Position numbers and translations under genes: made by a program. From NCBI RefSeq assembly GCF_004000845.1, contig NZ_BIMA01000054.1, forward strand, positions 1-44,402: DNA of 44,402 nt. The letters are read 5' to 3'. Of this stretch, positions 35,593-44,223 are shown piece by piece. Origin of the DNA: Paenibacillus koleovorans NBRC 103111 (lineage in GTDB: Bacteria; Bacillota; Bacilli; Paenibacillales; NBRC-103111). A model generated the notes under the pieces. That model was not told where the DNA came from, made no database searches, and saw only the letters and a list, made by a program, of their open reading frames with translations. Position 1 is the first letter of the stretch. The number at the start of each line of letters is the position of its first letter.

Positions 35593-38500
35593 ATGACAGG
35601 GATGGGTCCGATAAGAATCAACAAAAAATGGTCTACGTTGATATTCATGATGGCGTTATGTTTATTTTGCTTGAGTATTGCCGCGTATTGCAGCGGTACG
35701 ACGGTTTCAGCTTCGGATGAATATGATGGCCTGCGTTTGAAGCTGCTGGAGCAACTGGATGGGGGGGACGTGAATTCGTCCGACTCCGACATCGCGGCGG
35801 CAGTGACGACAGTAACGGCAAGAGCCCAAACGTATTGGGACAGTTTAAATACCGCAACAGGACGAACTTATTTATGGAGCAATCTGCAAAGTGTAACCCT
35901 TTCCAGTCATATTACATCAGCTTACGGGCGATTGAGGGCTATGGCTCTGGCCTACCAGACGAAGGGCTCTTCCTTGGAAAATGATGCTGCGCTCGCTGCA
36001 GACATCGTAAGCGCTTTGGATTGGATGTATGCCAACCGCTACAGCGAAAGCACCACGCGTTACAACAATTGGTGGGATTGGGAAATTGGTGCGCCACTCG
36101 CGTTAAATGACACGGTAGTGCTAATGTACGACCAACTCAACAATACCCAAATTGCGAACTATATGAAAGCGGTCAATCAATTTTCTCCAGACCCGACGAA
36201 ATTGCAAGGCAATACTAATGCTACGGGAGCTAACCGGGTATGGAAAGCAACGGTTGTGGGAACCCGGGGTATCTTGATAAAGGACTCCGCCAAAATCGCG
36301 GCAGCCCGCGATGCTTTGACCGATGTATTCAGCTATAGTACAAGTGGCGACGGATTTTACACCGATGGGTCCTTTATCCAGCATAAATATTTCCCTTATA
36401 CCGGGGGATATGGCAAGGATTTATTGTCCGACATGGCCAGCCTGATGTACCTCCTGGATGGATCAACCTGGGCTGTAACCCATGTGAACCAACAAAATGT
36501 ATTTAAATGGGTGTACGATTCCTATGAGCCATTGATCTATAAAGGTGCCATGATGGACATGACGAGAGGCAGGGTAATATCCTGGGGTTCCTCCTCGGAC
36601 CATAAGGCGGGGCATGAAGTGATGGCTTCCATCGTCTTGCTGTCGCAATTCGCCCCAACAACGGATGCGCTTGCCTATAAGCAAATGTTCAAGGCGTGGA
36701 TGGAGAGCGAGGCAGGCTCCGGCATCAACTTCTATGCGGACGTACCGCTCCGTTCCATCGAATTGGGCAAATCGATCATGAACGATTCGGGCATTACATC
36801 CAGAAGCGAATTGGTGATGACGAAAATATTCCCTGCGATGACGCAGGCTGTCCATTTGCAGCCCGGCTTCGGCTTTGCTGTCAGCATGCATTCCAATAAA
36901 ATCAAAAATTTTGAAAGCATCAACCAGGAAAATCTAAAGGGCTGGCATACCTCCGACGGCATGACTTATCTATATAACGATGACCTCGAACAGTTTGGCG
37001 GTAATTTCTGGGCGACAGTCGACCCTTACCGGCTTCCGGGAACGACCGTACAGAGCAATACATCGGTTGTTTCCGGGTTCAGTGATAAAAATGCGGTTGG
37101 CGGTGTCTCAATGGGAAGCTATGGAACGGCGCAAATGGCGCTGCATCCGAGCAACTCCACCCTGTCGGCACTAAAATCGTGGTTTATGTTCGATAACGAA
37201 ATTGTCGCGTTGGGCAGCGGGGTTACGAGCACAGGCGGCAAAGCCGTTGAGACCATTATCGAGAACCGCAAGCTAACATCAGCAGGCGACAACGTTTTTA
37301 AGGTAAACGATGAAACCGCGGAATCCACCTCGCTTGCCTTGGGCACCCAAACGTATGCGGGCACCAATTGGATGAACCTTGAGGGGAATGTACCAGGCAG
37401 TGAGATCGGCTACTATTTTCCTGACGCACCCACCATCAAGACCATCCGGGAATCGCGCACCGGCACGTGGAATGCGATTAATACGAACAACGGCTCGACC
37501 GATCCGAAAACCAACTCTTACCTGACTTTGTGGTTGGAGCATGGGACGAACCCTACAAACAGTAATTATGCTTATGTACTGCTGCCTAACAAGACGAGTA
37601 CACAAACAAGCAGCTACGCAGCCAACCCGGATGTGGAGATTTTGGCGAACACTACCAGTGTCCAGGCGGTAAGAGAAAAGCAGCTCCATGTTACCGGCGC
37701 TAATTTCTGGACCAATGTGACACAGACAGTGTATGCCGACAGCGCACCTTATTTGACCAGCAATAAAATTGCTGCCGTGATGGTGCATGAATCCGGCAAT
37801 GAGCTGACGGTTGCCGTATCCGACCCGACCCAGGCCTACAACGGAAGTATCACCCTTGAGATCCACCAGCCTGACTTTCAACTGTTATCCAAAGATTCCC
37901 AAATTACCGTACTGCAGCAAAGTCCAACCCTCAAGCTTTCAATAAATGTCAATGCGGCGAAAGGAAAGACGTTCAAGGCAACTTTCCAAAAATCGATCCA
38001 ACCGACCCTGAAAGGGAAGTGGAGCTTCAATGAAACAAGCGGAACAACCGCCGCCGACCTATCCGGGAATGGCAATACGGCAACACTCGTGAATGGGGCG
38101 GCCTGGGCACCAGGTATAAGCTTCAATGCGTTGGAGCTGGATGGCATCGATGATTATGCAACCGTTGCTGATAGCAGCACCTTAGATGGGATGGGCTCGC
38201 TAACCGTATCCGCTTGGGTGTACCTCGCGCAGCTTCCTGTGCAAAATTATGTTCCGGTTGGCAAAGATTCTGTCTCCAGCAGCCCATCTTATCGGATAGC
38301 CATCGGTTCGACAGGGGCAGGACATTTTGCCATCCGTACAACGAATGATGCATGGAATGCCACAGGAACAAAGGCTAGCTTTGGCGCCATTCTTGCTTTG
38401 AACCAATGGCATCATATTGTAGGTACTTATGACGGAACTACGGTCAAGGTATATGTAGACGGAGTCCTTCAGGGAAGCGGATTACAGCCCATTTCCGGGA

Positions 38501-39087
38501 GTGTTTACAACGGTACTTCGCCGCTTAGGTTCGGTTATAAGTCTGCTACCAATATCGATTATATGAAGGGCAATGTGGATGAGGTGAACATTTATAGCAC
38601 GGCTTTGAGTGCAGCCGAAGTATTGGAGCTATACCAATCGTATACGGGCTATACAAGCGCAAAAGATTGGAACTTTAATACAAGCGGCTCATCCGAAGGG
38701 TGGACGGCGTTTTACCAAGTCAGCATGGCGGTGTCGGCAGGCGCAATGAACCTAACTTCAAGCGGCACGGATCCGCAGGTGAAGTCGCCTGACAATTTGG
38801 CAATTGACCCAGTCAACAATACCAAAATCCGCATCCGAATGAAAAACAATACGAGCCAGACTACTGGCGGCATCTATTTTATAACCAATTCGGATACCAC
38901 CTGGAATGCTGCGAAAAAAGTGAACTTTACGCTTGTGCCCAATAGCGACTATACGGATTACGTTGTAGATATGTCGACCAATGCGGCATGGGCCGGAACG
39001 ATCAAGCAGTTGAGGCTGGATGCTCTGAATCCCGCAGCAGGAAGTGGTCAAATCGTCAATATTGATTATGTACGTGTCACCGATTAA
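35593..39087 (+). CDS. Secreted polysaccharide lyase family 8 enzyme with LamG and C-terminal binding modules
   Basis: A 1164-aa exported lyase of the hyaluronate/chondroitin/xanthan lyase family, cleaving uronic acid-containing glycans by beta-elimination. ATG 35593 follows TGGAGG; ATG 35581 is alternative. Signal peptide to about residue 40. The alpha/alpha toroid (about 45-380) has NWWDWEIGAPLALND, catalytic Asn 214 (TGANR), His 264 (SFIQH) and Tyr 273 (TGGYG), nine residues apart as in the family, then TRGRVISW (324-331). The central beta domain opens with GWHTSDGMTYLYNDD and FWATVDPYRLPGTT. LamG_3 module about 806-1017; final beta module 1023-1164. Odd point: the usual last Arg of RGRxISR is Trp 331. 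The exact polymer is not determinable. Confidence 0.9.
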   Translation: MTGMGPIRINKKWSTLIFMMALCLFCLSIAAYCSGTTVSASDEYDGLRLKLLEQLDGGDVNSSDSDIAAAVTTVTARAQTYWDSLNTATGRTYLWSNLQSVTLSSHITSAYGRLRAMALAYQTKGSSLENDAALAADIVSALDWMYANRYSESTTRYNNWWDWEIGAPLALNDTVVLMYDQLNNTQIANYMKAVNQFSPDPTKLQGNTNATGANRVWKATVVGTRGILIKDSAKIAAARDALTDVFSYSTSGDGFYTDGSFIQHKYFPYTGGYGKDLLSDMASLMYLLDGSTWAVTHVNQQNVFKWVYDSYEPLIYKGAMMDMTRGRVISWGSSSDHKAGHEVMASIVLLSQFAPTTDALAYKQMFKAWMESEAGSGINFYADVPLRSIELGKSIMNDSGITSRSELVMTKIFPAMTQAVHLQPGFGFAVSMHSNKIKNFESINQENLKGWHTSDGMTYLYNDDLEQFGGNFWATVDPYRLPGTTVQSNTSVVSGFSDKNAVGGVSMGSYGTAQMALHPSNSTLSALKSWFMFDNEIVALGSGVTSTGGKAVETIIENRKLTSAGDNVFKVNDETAESTSLALGTQTYAGTNWMNLEGNVPGSEIGYYFPDAPTIKTIRESRTGTWNAINTNNGSTDPKTNSYLTLWLEHGTNPTNSNYAYVLLPNKTSTQTSSYAANPDVEILANTTSVQAVREKQLHVTGANFWTNVTQTVYADSAPYLTSNKIAAVMVHESGNELTVAVSDPTQAYNGSITLEIHQPDFQLLSKDSQITVLQQSPTLKLSINVNAAKGKTFKATFQKSIQPTLKGKWSFNETSGTTAADLSGNGNTATLVNGAAWAPGISFNALELDGIDDYATVADSSTLDGMGSLTVSAWVYLAQLPVQNYVPVGKDSVSSSPSYRIAIGSTGAGHFAIRTTNDAWNATGTKASFGAILALNQWHHIVGTYDGTTVKVYVDGVLQGSGLQPISGSVYNGTSPLRFGYKSATNIDYMKGNVDEVNIYSTALSAAEVLELYQSYTGYTSAKDWNFNTSGSSEGWTAFYQVSMAVSAGAMNLTSSGTDPQVKSPDNLAIDPVNNTKIRIRMKNNTSQTTGGIYFITNSDTTWNAAKKVNFTLVPNSDYTDYVVDMSTNAAWAGTIKQLRLDALNPAAGSGQIVNIDYVRVTD

Positions 39088-39118
39088 CCAATTCCGGAGA
39101 GCGCAATATTGGGGAGTG

Positions 39119-39154
39119 TAATAGAGGTAATAGAGGTAATCGAGGTAATAGAGG
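39119..39154 (+). repeat. Four 9-bp tandem repeats carrying ribosome-site motifs
   Basis: TAATAGAGG, TAATAGAGG, TAATCGAGG and TAATAGAGG lie head to tail just before the GH172 start at 39165. Each contains GAGG; the last runs into GAGGAGAG, the probable true Shine-Dalgarno site. Confidence 0.85.
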
Positions 39155-39164
39155 AGAGAAACCA

Positions 39165-40766
39165 ATGAATTTGAATTTACCAGAGCGCGCGGTTGCTGAC
39201 CGCGTAAGCCTCAAGCAGCATCTTAAAGCAGGGGAACGATGCAGCTTTGCCCAGCTTGAAGGTCCAGGCTGCATCCAACATCTTTGGATAACGCCAACGC
39301 GCGAGGAAAATGGCAACAGGGATACCATTATTCGCATATATTTCGATGATGAGCCGATTCCTTATGTGGAAGCGCCTATAGGTGATTTCTTTGGTGTAAT
39401 GCATGGCAAGAAGTTTTATCCAATAAATACTCCTTACCTTGCAGTTTCAGCAGAGTCCGGGTACAGCTGTTACTTTAAAATGCCGTTTGCTCGCTCGGCG
39501 CGTATCGAACTGGAAGGTGGGGAGAAGTCAAAGACGGTCTACTTGATGGTGGATTGGCATCGTTATCCCGGCCAGGAGTTGAAGGAAGCGAGAAGATTCG
39601 CGGCCAGATGGCGCAGGGAGATGCCTACCCAAAGTTATGGCGAAGATTACTTGATTTTGGATGCCGACGGTCCAGGCCAACTGCTCGGCTTTGTGTATGG
39701 CGTCCGGCTGATCGATAATGAAGACCGTTGGAGCCATGGAGGTGGAGACAATATTTATATAGACGGGTTGGGCCAATATCCTGCCTATATTCGCGGTATT
39801 GGCGGCGAGGATACGTTTGGGGCCGGTTTTGGAGGAGCCTTGCACAATCCGCCGGAATCCTATTTGTATCAAGGAATCCCGTATTATGTCCATGAGGATA
39901 CCGGAGAAGCCCGACCCGCGCAACGTCTCGTCGGGTACCGATTTTATGAAAACGAATCGATCCATTTTGAGGAATCGATTCATGTGCGCTTTGGCTCTAT
40001 GAGCAATGATATATGCTCCACTGTGTATTGGTACCAGGAGAAGCCTGTGCGACCCTTTTTCAAAATGCCGTCTTTTACTTATTTGCAGCCGCATGCCTTA
40101 ACCGGCAATGCATCAATGCCAAACTCGAGAGGCATGAACCTCACGATGCCCCTCGGCACCAATGATTTGGAGTTGCCCGCTTCTGGGCAATGGTGGGTAT
40201 GCGGACCGTTCTTCAATCGGAGCAATAAGGCGATGGATACGACGCTAGCTGCCGAGATCGAGTTTTTCCCGGATCAATTATACGATGGCATGCATAACGA
40301 GGATTCCTTATGGTTGACAGCGGGTTCCGTGAACAGCGGCAAACATCAGGCAAGATGGCTGCGGCGGAACGCTTTACATGGTTTTGTCGATTTTCGGCAT
40401 GTATTCCGGCCCAATGCCAAGAGTGTAGCTCCGACTGAAGCCGGGGTGGCGCTTGCCCGCTGTACATTGTACGCCGAGAGAGAGACGACCGTGTCGCTCC
40501 GGGTGGCATGGGATGACGAATTGGTTATTCGGTTGAACGAGGTTGTTTATCCGATGGGCAAGCATACCGCGTTTCGAGACAAAACGATTCAAGTGAAGCT
40601 GAAGGCAGGTGCAAATACGCTGCTGCTGAAGCTGTCCAATGAGCTAGGCGCCAACCACGGCGGATGGGCATTTTGCTGTAAGGTAACAGATGAATCAGGC
40701 TCGGTTCTGGTAGCAGCAGCAGAAGAGGCACCGCGAACTAACGGAGAGGAACCTTACAATGACTGA
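39165..40766 (+). CDS. GH172 (DUF2961) family protein
   Basis: This 533-aa cytoplasmic protein (no signal peptide) is of the DUF2961 family, now GH172, whose known members act on fructofuranose or arabinofuranose linkages through a jelly-roll fold. Hallmarks: GERCSFAQLEGPGCIQHLWI (residues 23-42), IIRIYFDDEPIPYVEAPIGD (54-73) and FYPINTPYLAVSAESGYSCY, then a second jelly roll with NIYIDGLGQYPAYIRGIGGE and TFGAGFGGALHN. The C-terminal third (about 330-525) looks like an extra beta domain (WWVCGPFFNRSNKAMDTT). Start ATG 39165 after GAGGAGAG. Its end overlaps the next gene by 8 bp, implying translational coupling. Linkage unknown. Confidence 0.85.
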   Translation: MNLNLPERAVADRVSLKQHLKAGERCSFAQLEGPGCIQHLWITPTREENGNRDTIIRIYFDDEPIPYVEAPIGDFFGVMHGKKFYPINTPYLAVSAESGYSCYFKMPFARSARIELEGGEKSKTVYLMVDWHRYPGQELKEARRFAARWRREMPTQSYGEDYLILDADGPGQLLGFVYGVRLIDNEDRWSHGGGDNIYIDGLGQYPAYIRGIGGEDTFGAGFGGALHNPPESYLYQGIPYYVHEDTGEARPAQRLVGYRFYENESIHFEESIHVRFGSMSNDICSTVYWYQEKPVRPFFKMPSFTYLQPHALTGNASMPNSRGMNLTMPLGTNDLELPASGQWWVCGPFFNRSNKAMDTTLAAEIEFFPDQLYDGMHNEDSLWLTAGSVNSGKHQARWLRRNALHGFVDFRHVFRPNAKSVAPTEAGVALARCTLYAERETTVSLRVAWDDELVIRLNEVVYPMGKHTAFRDKTIQVKLKAGANTLLLKLSNELGANHGGWAFCCKVTDESGSVLVAAAEEAPRTNGEEPYND

Positions 40767-41985
40767 AACTAGCAGCAAGGTTCAACCAATGGCTCAGGAT
40801 TACACTATAGTGTGGCATAACCCCGATGTAGAGCGCTACGTGGAAGGATGCGGATTAGTTCGTCTGGACAATGGCGATTTGGTTGCAGCAGTGCCAGTTG
40901 TACCGCGCTTTATATGGAGCAAAGAAAGGCGTGCAGATCAAAGTCGTTCACATATTCTGAAAAGCGCCGATGGCGGGAAGGAATGGCAGAAAATTGCGGA
41001 ATTCAATTTTTATTCGGCTATTCCTTGGGTATACGAGGGAGCGCTTTATTTATTTGCCAACAAGGGGGGCACGGAATACCGAAATGATGATCTGCTGTTA
41101 CTAAGAAGCGATGACGGCGGCAGCACCTGGACGGAGCCGGTGACATTGTTCGAAGGGCATTTCTGGAATTGCCACACAGGCATGGTCATCCGGGATCATC
41201 GCCTTTATTGGGCTATTGACGATCTTGGACTCGGCAGCGCTTATGAACAGCCTGACGATATTCGCCATGGCGCTTGTCGCGCTCCCCGGGCGATCACGGG
41301 AGACCTGCGCCGCGGTCCTATGGATCCCGGGTCTTGGCGTATGTCGAATCCGGTGTTTTTTCCGGAGCATACGGACGCGTTGTTCAATGTTCGGTTTGCT
41401 GAGAATGCCAGCCATTACCTGGAGCCTAACCTCATCGATGTCAACGGCCAATTACGCATGCTTGCCACAGTCAAGCTCAAAGGCCAAACTACGGCAAATC
41501 TATGCGCAGTTGCCGATATAGCCGATGACGGCAGCAAGCTTGATGCGACATTTGTACAGTTCTCTCCGATGCCCGGCGGACATCTGAAGTTTTGCGTGAT
41601 TTGGGATGAGGTGTCCTGCATGTTCTGGGCTACGGCCAACCTTACGGTCGATAGCCAGAAAGTGTTTAATTGGAAAATAAAGGAGCAAGGCACTGAGCCT
41701 GACCGTGTTTTTGCTCCTCTGCCTGGCGGAGACGATCGGCGTTTTCTGATGCTTTTCTATGGTCTGGACGGTATGAATTGGTTCCAGGCCGGTTGTGTGG
41801 CACGGGCCGGTCAGTTGACCCAGTCGTTCATGTATGCGAAGCCGGTCATCGATGGAGATGATCTGGTGATCATTTCCCGATCAAGCGTTCAGGCACCGAA
41901 TCGTCATGATGCGGATTTCGCCGCGCTCCATCGCGTGCACCATTTTCGCCGGCTGGCGCTGGACTTGTATCCGGACCCGAATTGA
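40759..41985 (+). CDS. Asp-box (BNR/sialidase-like) beta-propeller protein, copy 1
   Basis: This 408-aa protein without a signal peptide is predicted to be a six- or seven-bladed propeller. Two Asp boxes (S-x-D-x-G-x-x-W) are seen: SADGGKEW (about 74-81) and SDDGGSTW (about 114-121). An Arg-rich early segment (FIWSKERRADQSRSH) and RLYWAIDDLG, HYLEPNLIDVNGQLRM follow. The C-terminus NWFQAGCVARAGQLTQSFMY and VIDGDDLVIISRSS is shared with the next gene. A GH33 triad could not be confirmed, so exo-glycosidase, uronyl lyase or other are open. It overlaps the GH172 gene by 8 bp (coupled) and is 49 bp from its paralogue. Confidence 0.75.
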   Translation: MTETSSKVQPMAQDYTIVWHNPDVERYVEGCGLVRLDNGDLVAAVPVVPRFIWSKERRADQSRSHILKSADGGKEWQKIAEFNFYSAIPWVYEGALYLFANKGGTEYRNDDLLLLRSDDGGSTWTEPVTLFEGHFWNCHTGMVIRDHRLYWAIDDLGLGSAYEQPDDIRHGACRAPRAITGDLRRGPMDPGSWRMSNPVFFPEHTDALFNVRFAENASHYLEPNLIDVNGQLRMLATVKLKGQTTANLCAVADIADDGSKLDATFVQFSPMPGGHLKFCVIWDEVSCMFWATANLTVDSQKVFNWKIKEQGTEPDRVFAPLPGGDDRRFLMLFYGLDGMNWFQAGCVARAGQLTQSFMYAKPVIDGDDLVIISRSSVQAPNRHDADFAALHRVHHFRRLALDLYPDPN

Positions 41986-42034
41986 AGCCGATCAATAGAC
42001 AACAGACCTGAGTGCGGAAAGGGAGTATTGACTA

Positions 42035-43297
42035 ATGCAACAGTCTCATATGGCATTGCCGTTGGCCCAAGATTACACCACGATCCTTCGTGTGCCGGAA
42101 AGCGAGCAGGAGGGAGCATACTACATGATTATCGATCCTGCGTTCATCATGCTTCCGGATGGGAAATATTTGACGACTGTTCCGGTGTATTACAAGCAAA
42201 CGATACCGCACAAAAGAAGAGAACCATACCAATTGCATATTCTTCTTAGTGAAGACAAGGGATCGACGTGGCATACGGTGAACGACAATTTGCCCTATAC
42301 GGATAACATTCCGTTTTATTTCGAGGGCAGGCTTTACTTGTTTTTCATGGCTGTTCCGTATCGAGAAGCGGACCATCAGAAGATGGATGCCCATACCGAT
42401 TTGGAGGCCACTCTGGCTACGGACGACAGAGTAGATCTCTACAAGGGATTGCGTTATGTAGGCATACATGCCATAGCCAGCGACGATCACGGAAAAACAT
42501 GGACGGAGCCGGTTGAAGTTATTAAAGGGACCCATAAATACTCCACGTGTCAAATGCCGATGGTAGTCAAGGATGGTACGCTGTATTGGGCGATCAGTGA
42601 AGGACCGTTCAGAAAAATGGCGGTCGCCTCCTGCAATTTGCAGGAGGGAGTGCTTAATCCCGCCGCATGGAGAATTACCGAAGGAGCGGAAATGGTCATT
42701 CCCAAGGAGTTGAATCCGGGATTGTTTCCAGGTCCTTCCATGCACTGTCTGGAAGGAAATGTTGTAGAAGTGGGAGGACGTCTGCGCGTTCTCGCCCGTG
42801 CCGTTATTGATCGTCAAGGCACTGCCAATATTGCAGCCGCATTCGATATTGCGTTGCATGCAGAGGGAGCATCGATTTCCTTTACCCAATTCGTGTCCTT
42901 GCCGGGAGGACAATGCAAGTTTTATATCGTTTACGACGATATTTCCAAACTATATTGGATGGCCTCCAACGTTCCCTCCAACTCGCAAAATTTAATTGAG
43001 ATTTCTTCCAAACTCGAAGAAACTGCCTATCAGGGAACCGTGGGGAACGATAGACGCTATATGATGCTATGGTACGCTTGCGACGCGCTCAACTGGTTTC
43101 CTGCCGGTTGTATTGCAAAGGCGGAGAAGTTGACACAATCTTTCATGTACCCGTCGGTTGTTATCGATGGTGACGATCTTGTGATCACATCACGGACTTC
43201 GCATCACGCTGTCGACCAGCATGATGCGGATCTCGTTACGTTACATCGTGTTCGTGATTTTCGAGCATTGGCGATGGACATTTGGCCAGTCGTGTGA
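42035..43297 (+). CDS. Asp-box (BNR/sialidase-like) beta-propeller protein, copy 2
   Basis: This 420-aa cytoplasmic paralogue of the previous gene: both share LAQDYT / MAQDYT near the start, paired Asp boxes (here SEDKGSTW and SDDHGKTW), GTLYWAIS / HRLYWAID, and the C-terminal LTQSFMY, VIDGDDLVI, HDADL and LHRVRDFRALAMD blocks. Divergence is substantial, so the duplication is old and specificities probably differ. Extra insertion near 105-125 (YREADHQKMDAHTDLEATL). The start ATG 42035 lies about 11 bp after AAAGGGAG. The KduD-like gene follows by 45 bp. No catalytic residues assigned; substrate probably the imported PL8 product (inference). Confidence 0.75.
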   Translation: MQQSHMALPLAQDYTTILRVPESEQEGAYYMIIDPAFIMLPDGKYLTTVPVYYKQTIPHKRREPYQLHILLSEDKGSTWHTVNDNLPYTDNIPFYFEGRLYLFFMAVPYREADHQKMDAHTDLEATLATDDRVDLYKGLRYVGIHAIASDDHGKTWTEPVEVIKGTHKYSTCQMPMVVKDGTLYWAISEGPFRKMAVASCNLQEGVLNPAAWRITEGAEMVIPKELNPGLFPGPSMHCLEGNVVEVGGRLRVLARAVIDRQGTANIAAAFDIALHAEGASISFTQFVSLPGGQCKFYIVYDDISKLYWMASNVPSNSQNLIEISSKLEETAYQGTVGNDRRYMMLWYACDALNWFPAGCIAKAEKLTQSFMYPSVVIDGDDLVITSRTSHHAVDQHDADLVTLHRVRDFRALAMDIWPVV

Positions 43298-43342
43298 GCG
43301 ATCAGCATTTCACAGAACGAACCCATAATAAGGAGCAGCCTG

Positions 43343-44101
43343 ATGCAATCATTGTTTGATCTTACAGGCAAAGTAGCGGCAATTACGGGTGGCACACGCG
43401 GGATCGGACGGACGGTTGCGCTTGCATTGGCTCGTCAGGGAGCGGATATTGCCCTGTTGCAGCGCAACGTAGAACTAACCGAGGTAAGGGATGAAATCCA
43501 AGAATTGGGACGAAATTGCGCTATTATTGCTTGCGATCTTATGCAGGAGGAACAAGTGAAGGCGGCCGTTCCGACTGTGGTTGAGCATTTTTCGAAAATG
43601 GATGTACTGGTTAATATTGCGGGTATTCAGCGACGCTCCCCGGCAGTGGATTTTGCGGATATAGATTGGGAGGATGTGCTTCAAGTCAATCTCAAAACAG
43701 TATGGTTATTATGCCAGCAGGCCGGGAGAGTGATGATTCCGCAGAAGAGAGGGAAGATTATCAATTTTGCTTCGCTGCTATCCTTTCAAGGGGGAATCAA
43801 TGTGCCGGCATACGCGGCGGCGAAGGGCGGCATCGCGCAATTGACTAAAGCTTTATCCAATGAGTGGGCGAAATACCAAATAAACGTAAATGCCCTTGTT
43901 CCCGGGTATATCGACACGGATATGAATGCGGCATTGATAGCAGATGAAGTGCGGAACAGGCAGATTATTGAAAGAATCCCTGCGGGACGTTGGGGAAGAC
44001 CGGAAGATTTGAACGGGGCTGTTATTTTTCTTGCCTCCGATGCCTCCGATTATATCAACGGACATCTGCTTGCGGTGGACGGAGGATGGCTCGGGCGGTA
44101 A
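43343..44101 (+). CDS. kduD: SDR-family dehydrogenase, KduD-like (2-dehydro-3-deoxy-D-gluconate 5-dehydrogenase type)
   Basis: This 252-aa NAD(P)-dependent short-chain dehydrogenase is full length. Cofactor motif TGGTRGIG (15-22), NIAG (91-94), and catalytic Ser 144, Tyr 157 and Lys 161 (FAS...YAAAK). Close agreement with E. coli KduD in NIAGIQRRSPA, KIINFASLLSFQGGINVP, IPAGRWGRPEDL and SDYINGHLLAVDGGWL. KduD reduces 2,5-diketo-3-deoxygluconate to 2-keto-3-deoxygluconate in unsaturated uronate breakdown, which fits an upstream PL8 lyase. AAGGAG 8 bp before ATG 43343. The partner KduI is not in the window. A related gluconate-type dehydrogenase role remains possible. Confidence 0.85.
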   Translation: MQSLFDLTGKVAAITGGTRGIGRTVALALARQGADIALLQRNVELTEVRDEIQELGRNCAIIACDLMQEEQVKAAVPTVVEHFSKMDVLVNIAGIQRRSPAVDFADIDWEDVLQVNLKTVWLLCQQAGRVMIPQKRGKIINFASLLSFQGGINVPAYAAAKGGIAQLTKALSNEWAKYQINVNALVPGYIDTDMNAALIADEVRNRQIIERIPAGRWGRPEDLNGAVIFLASDASDYINGHLLAVDGGWLGR

Positions 44102-44223
44102 GATAACCCCCGCATTTCGAATGGACTTGCATGGCGCAAGTTCTTCGAGAGCGGCTGGCGTTATTCGGCATCGAACTCTAGGACGTTTTCTTGGCGACAG
44201 AAACTCGATTTGGGGGATTTAAA

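Noticed and set aside
44110-44223. Short open frame between the KduD-like gene and the 2-hydroxyacid dehydrogenase gene
   Set aside because: About 38 codons with no start or ribosome site and no recognised family; possibly a remnant but unsupported.
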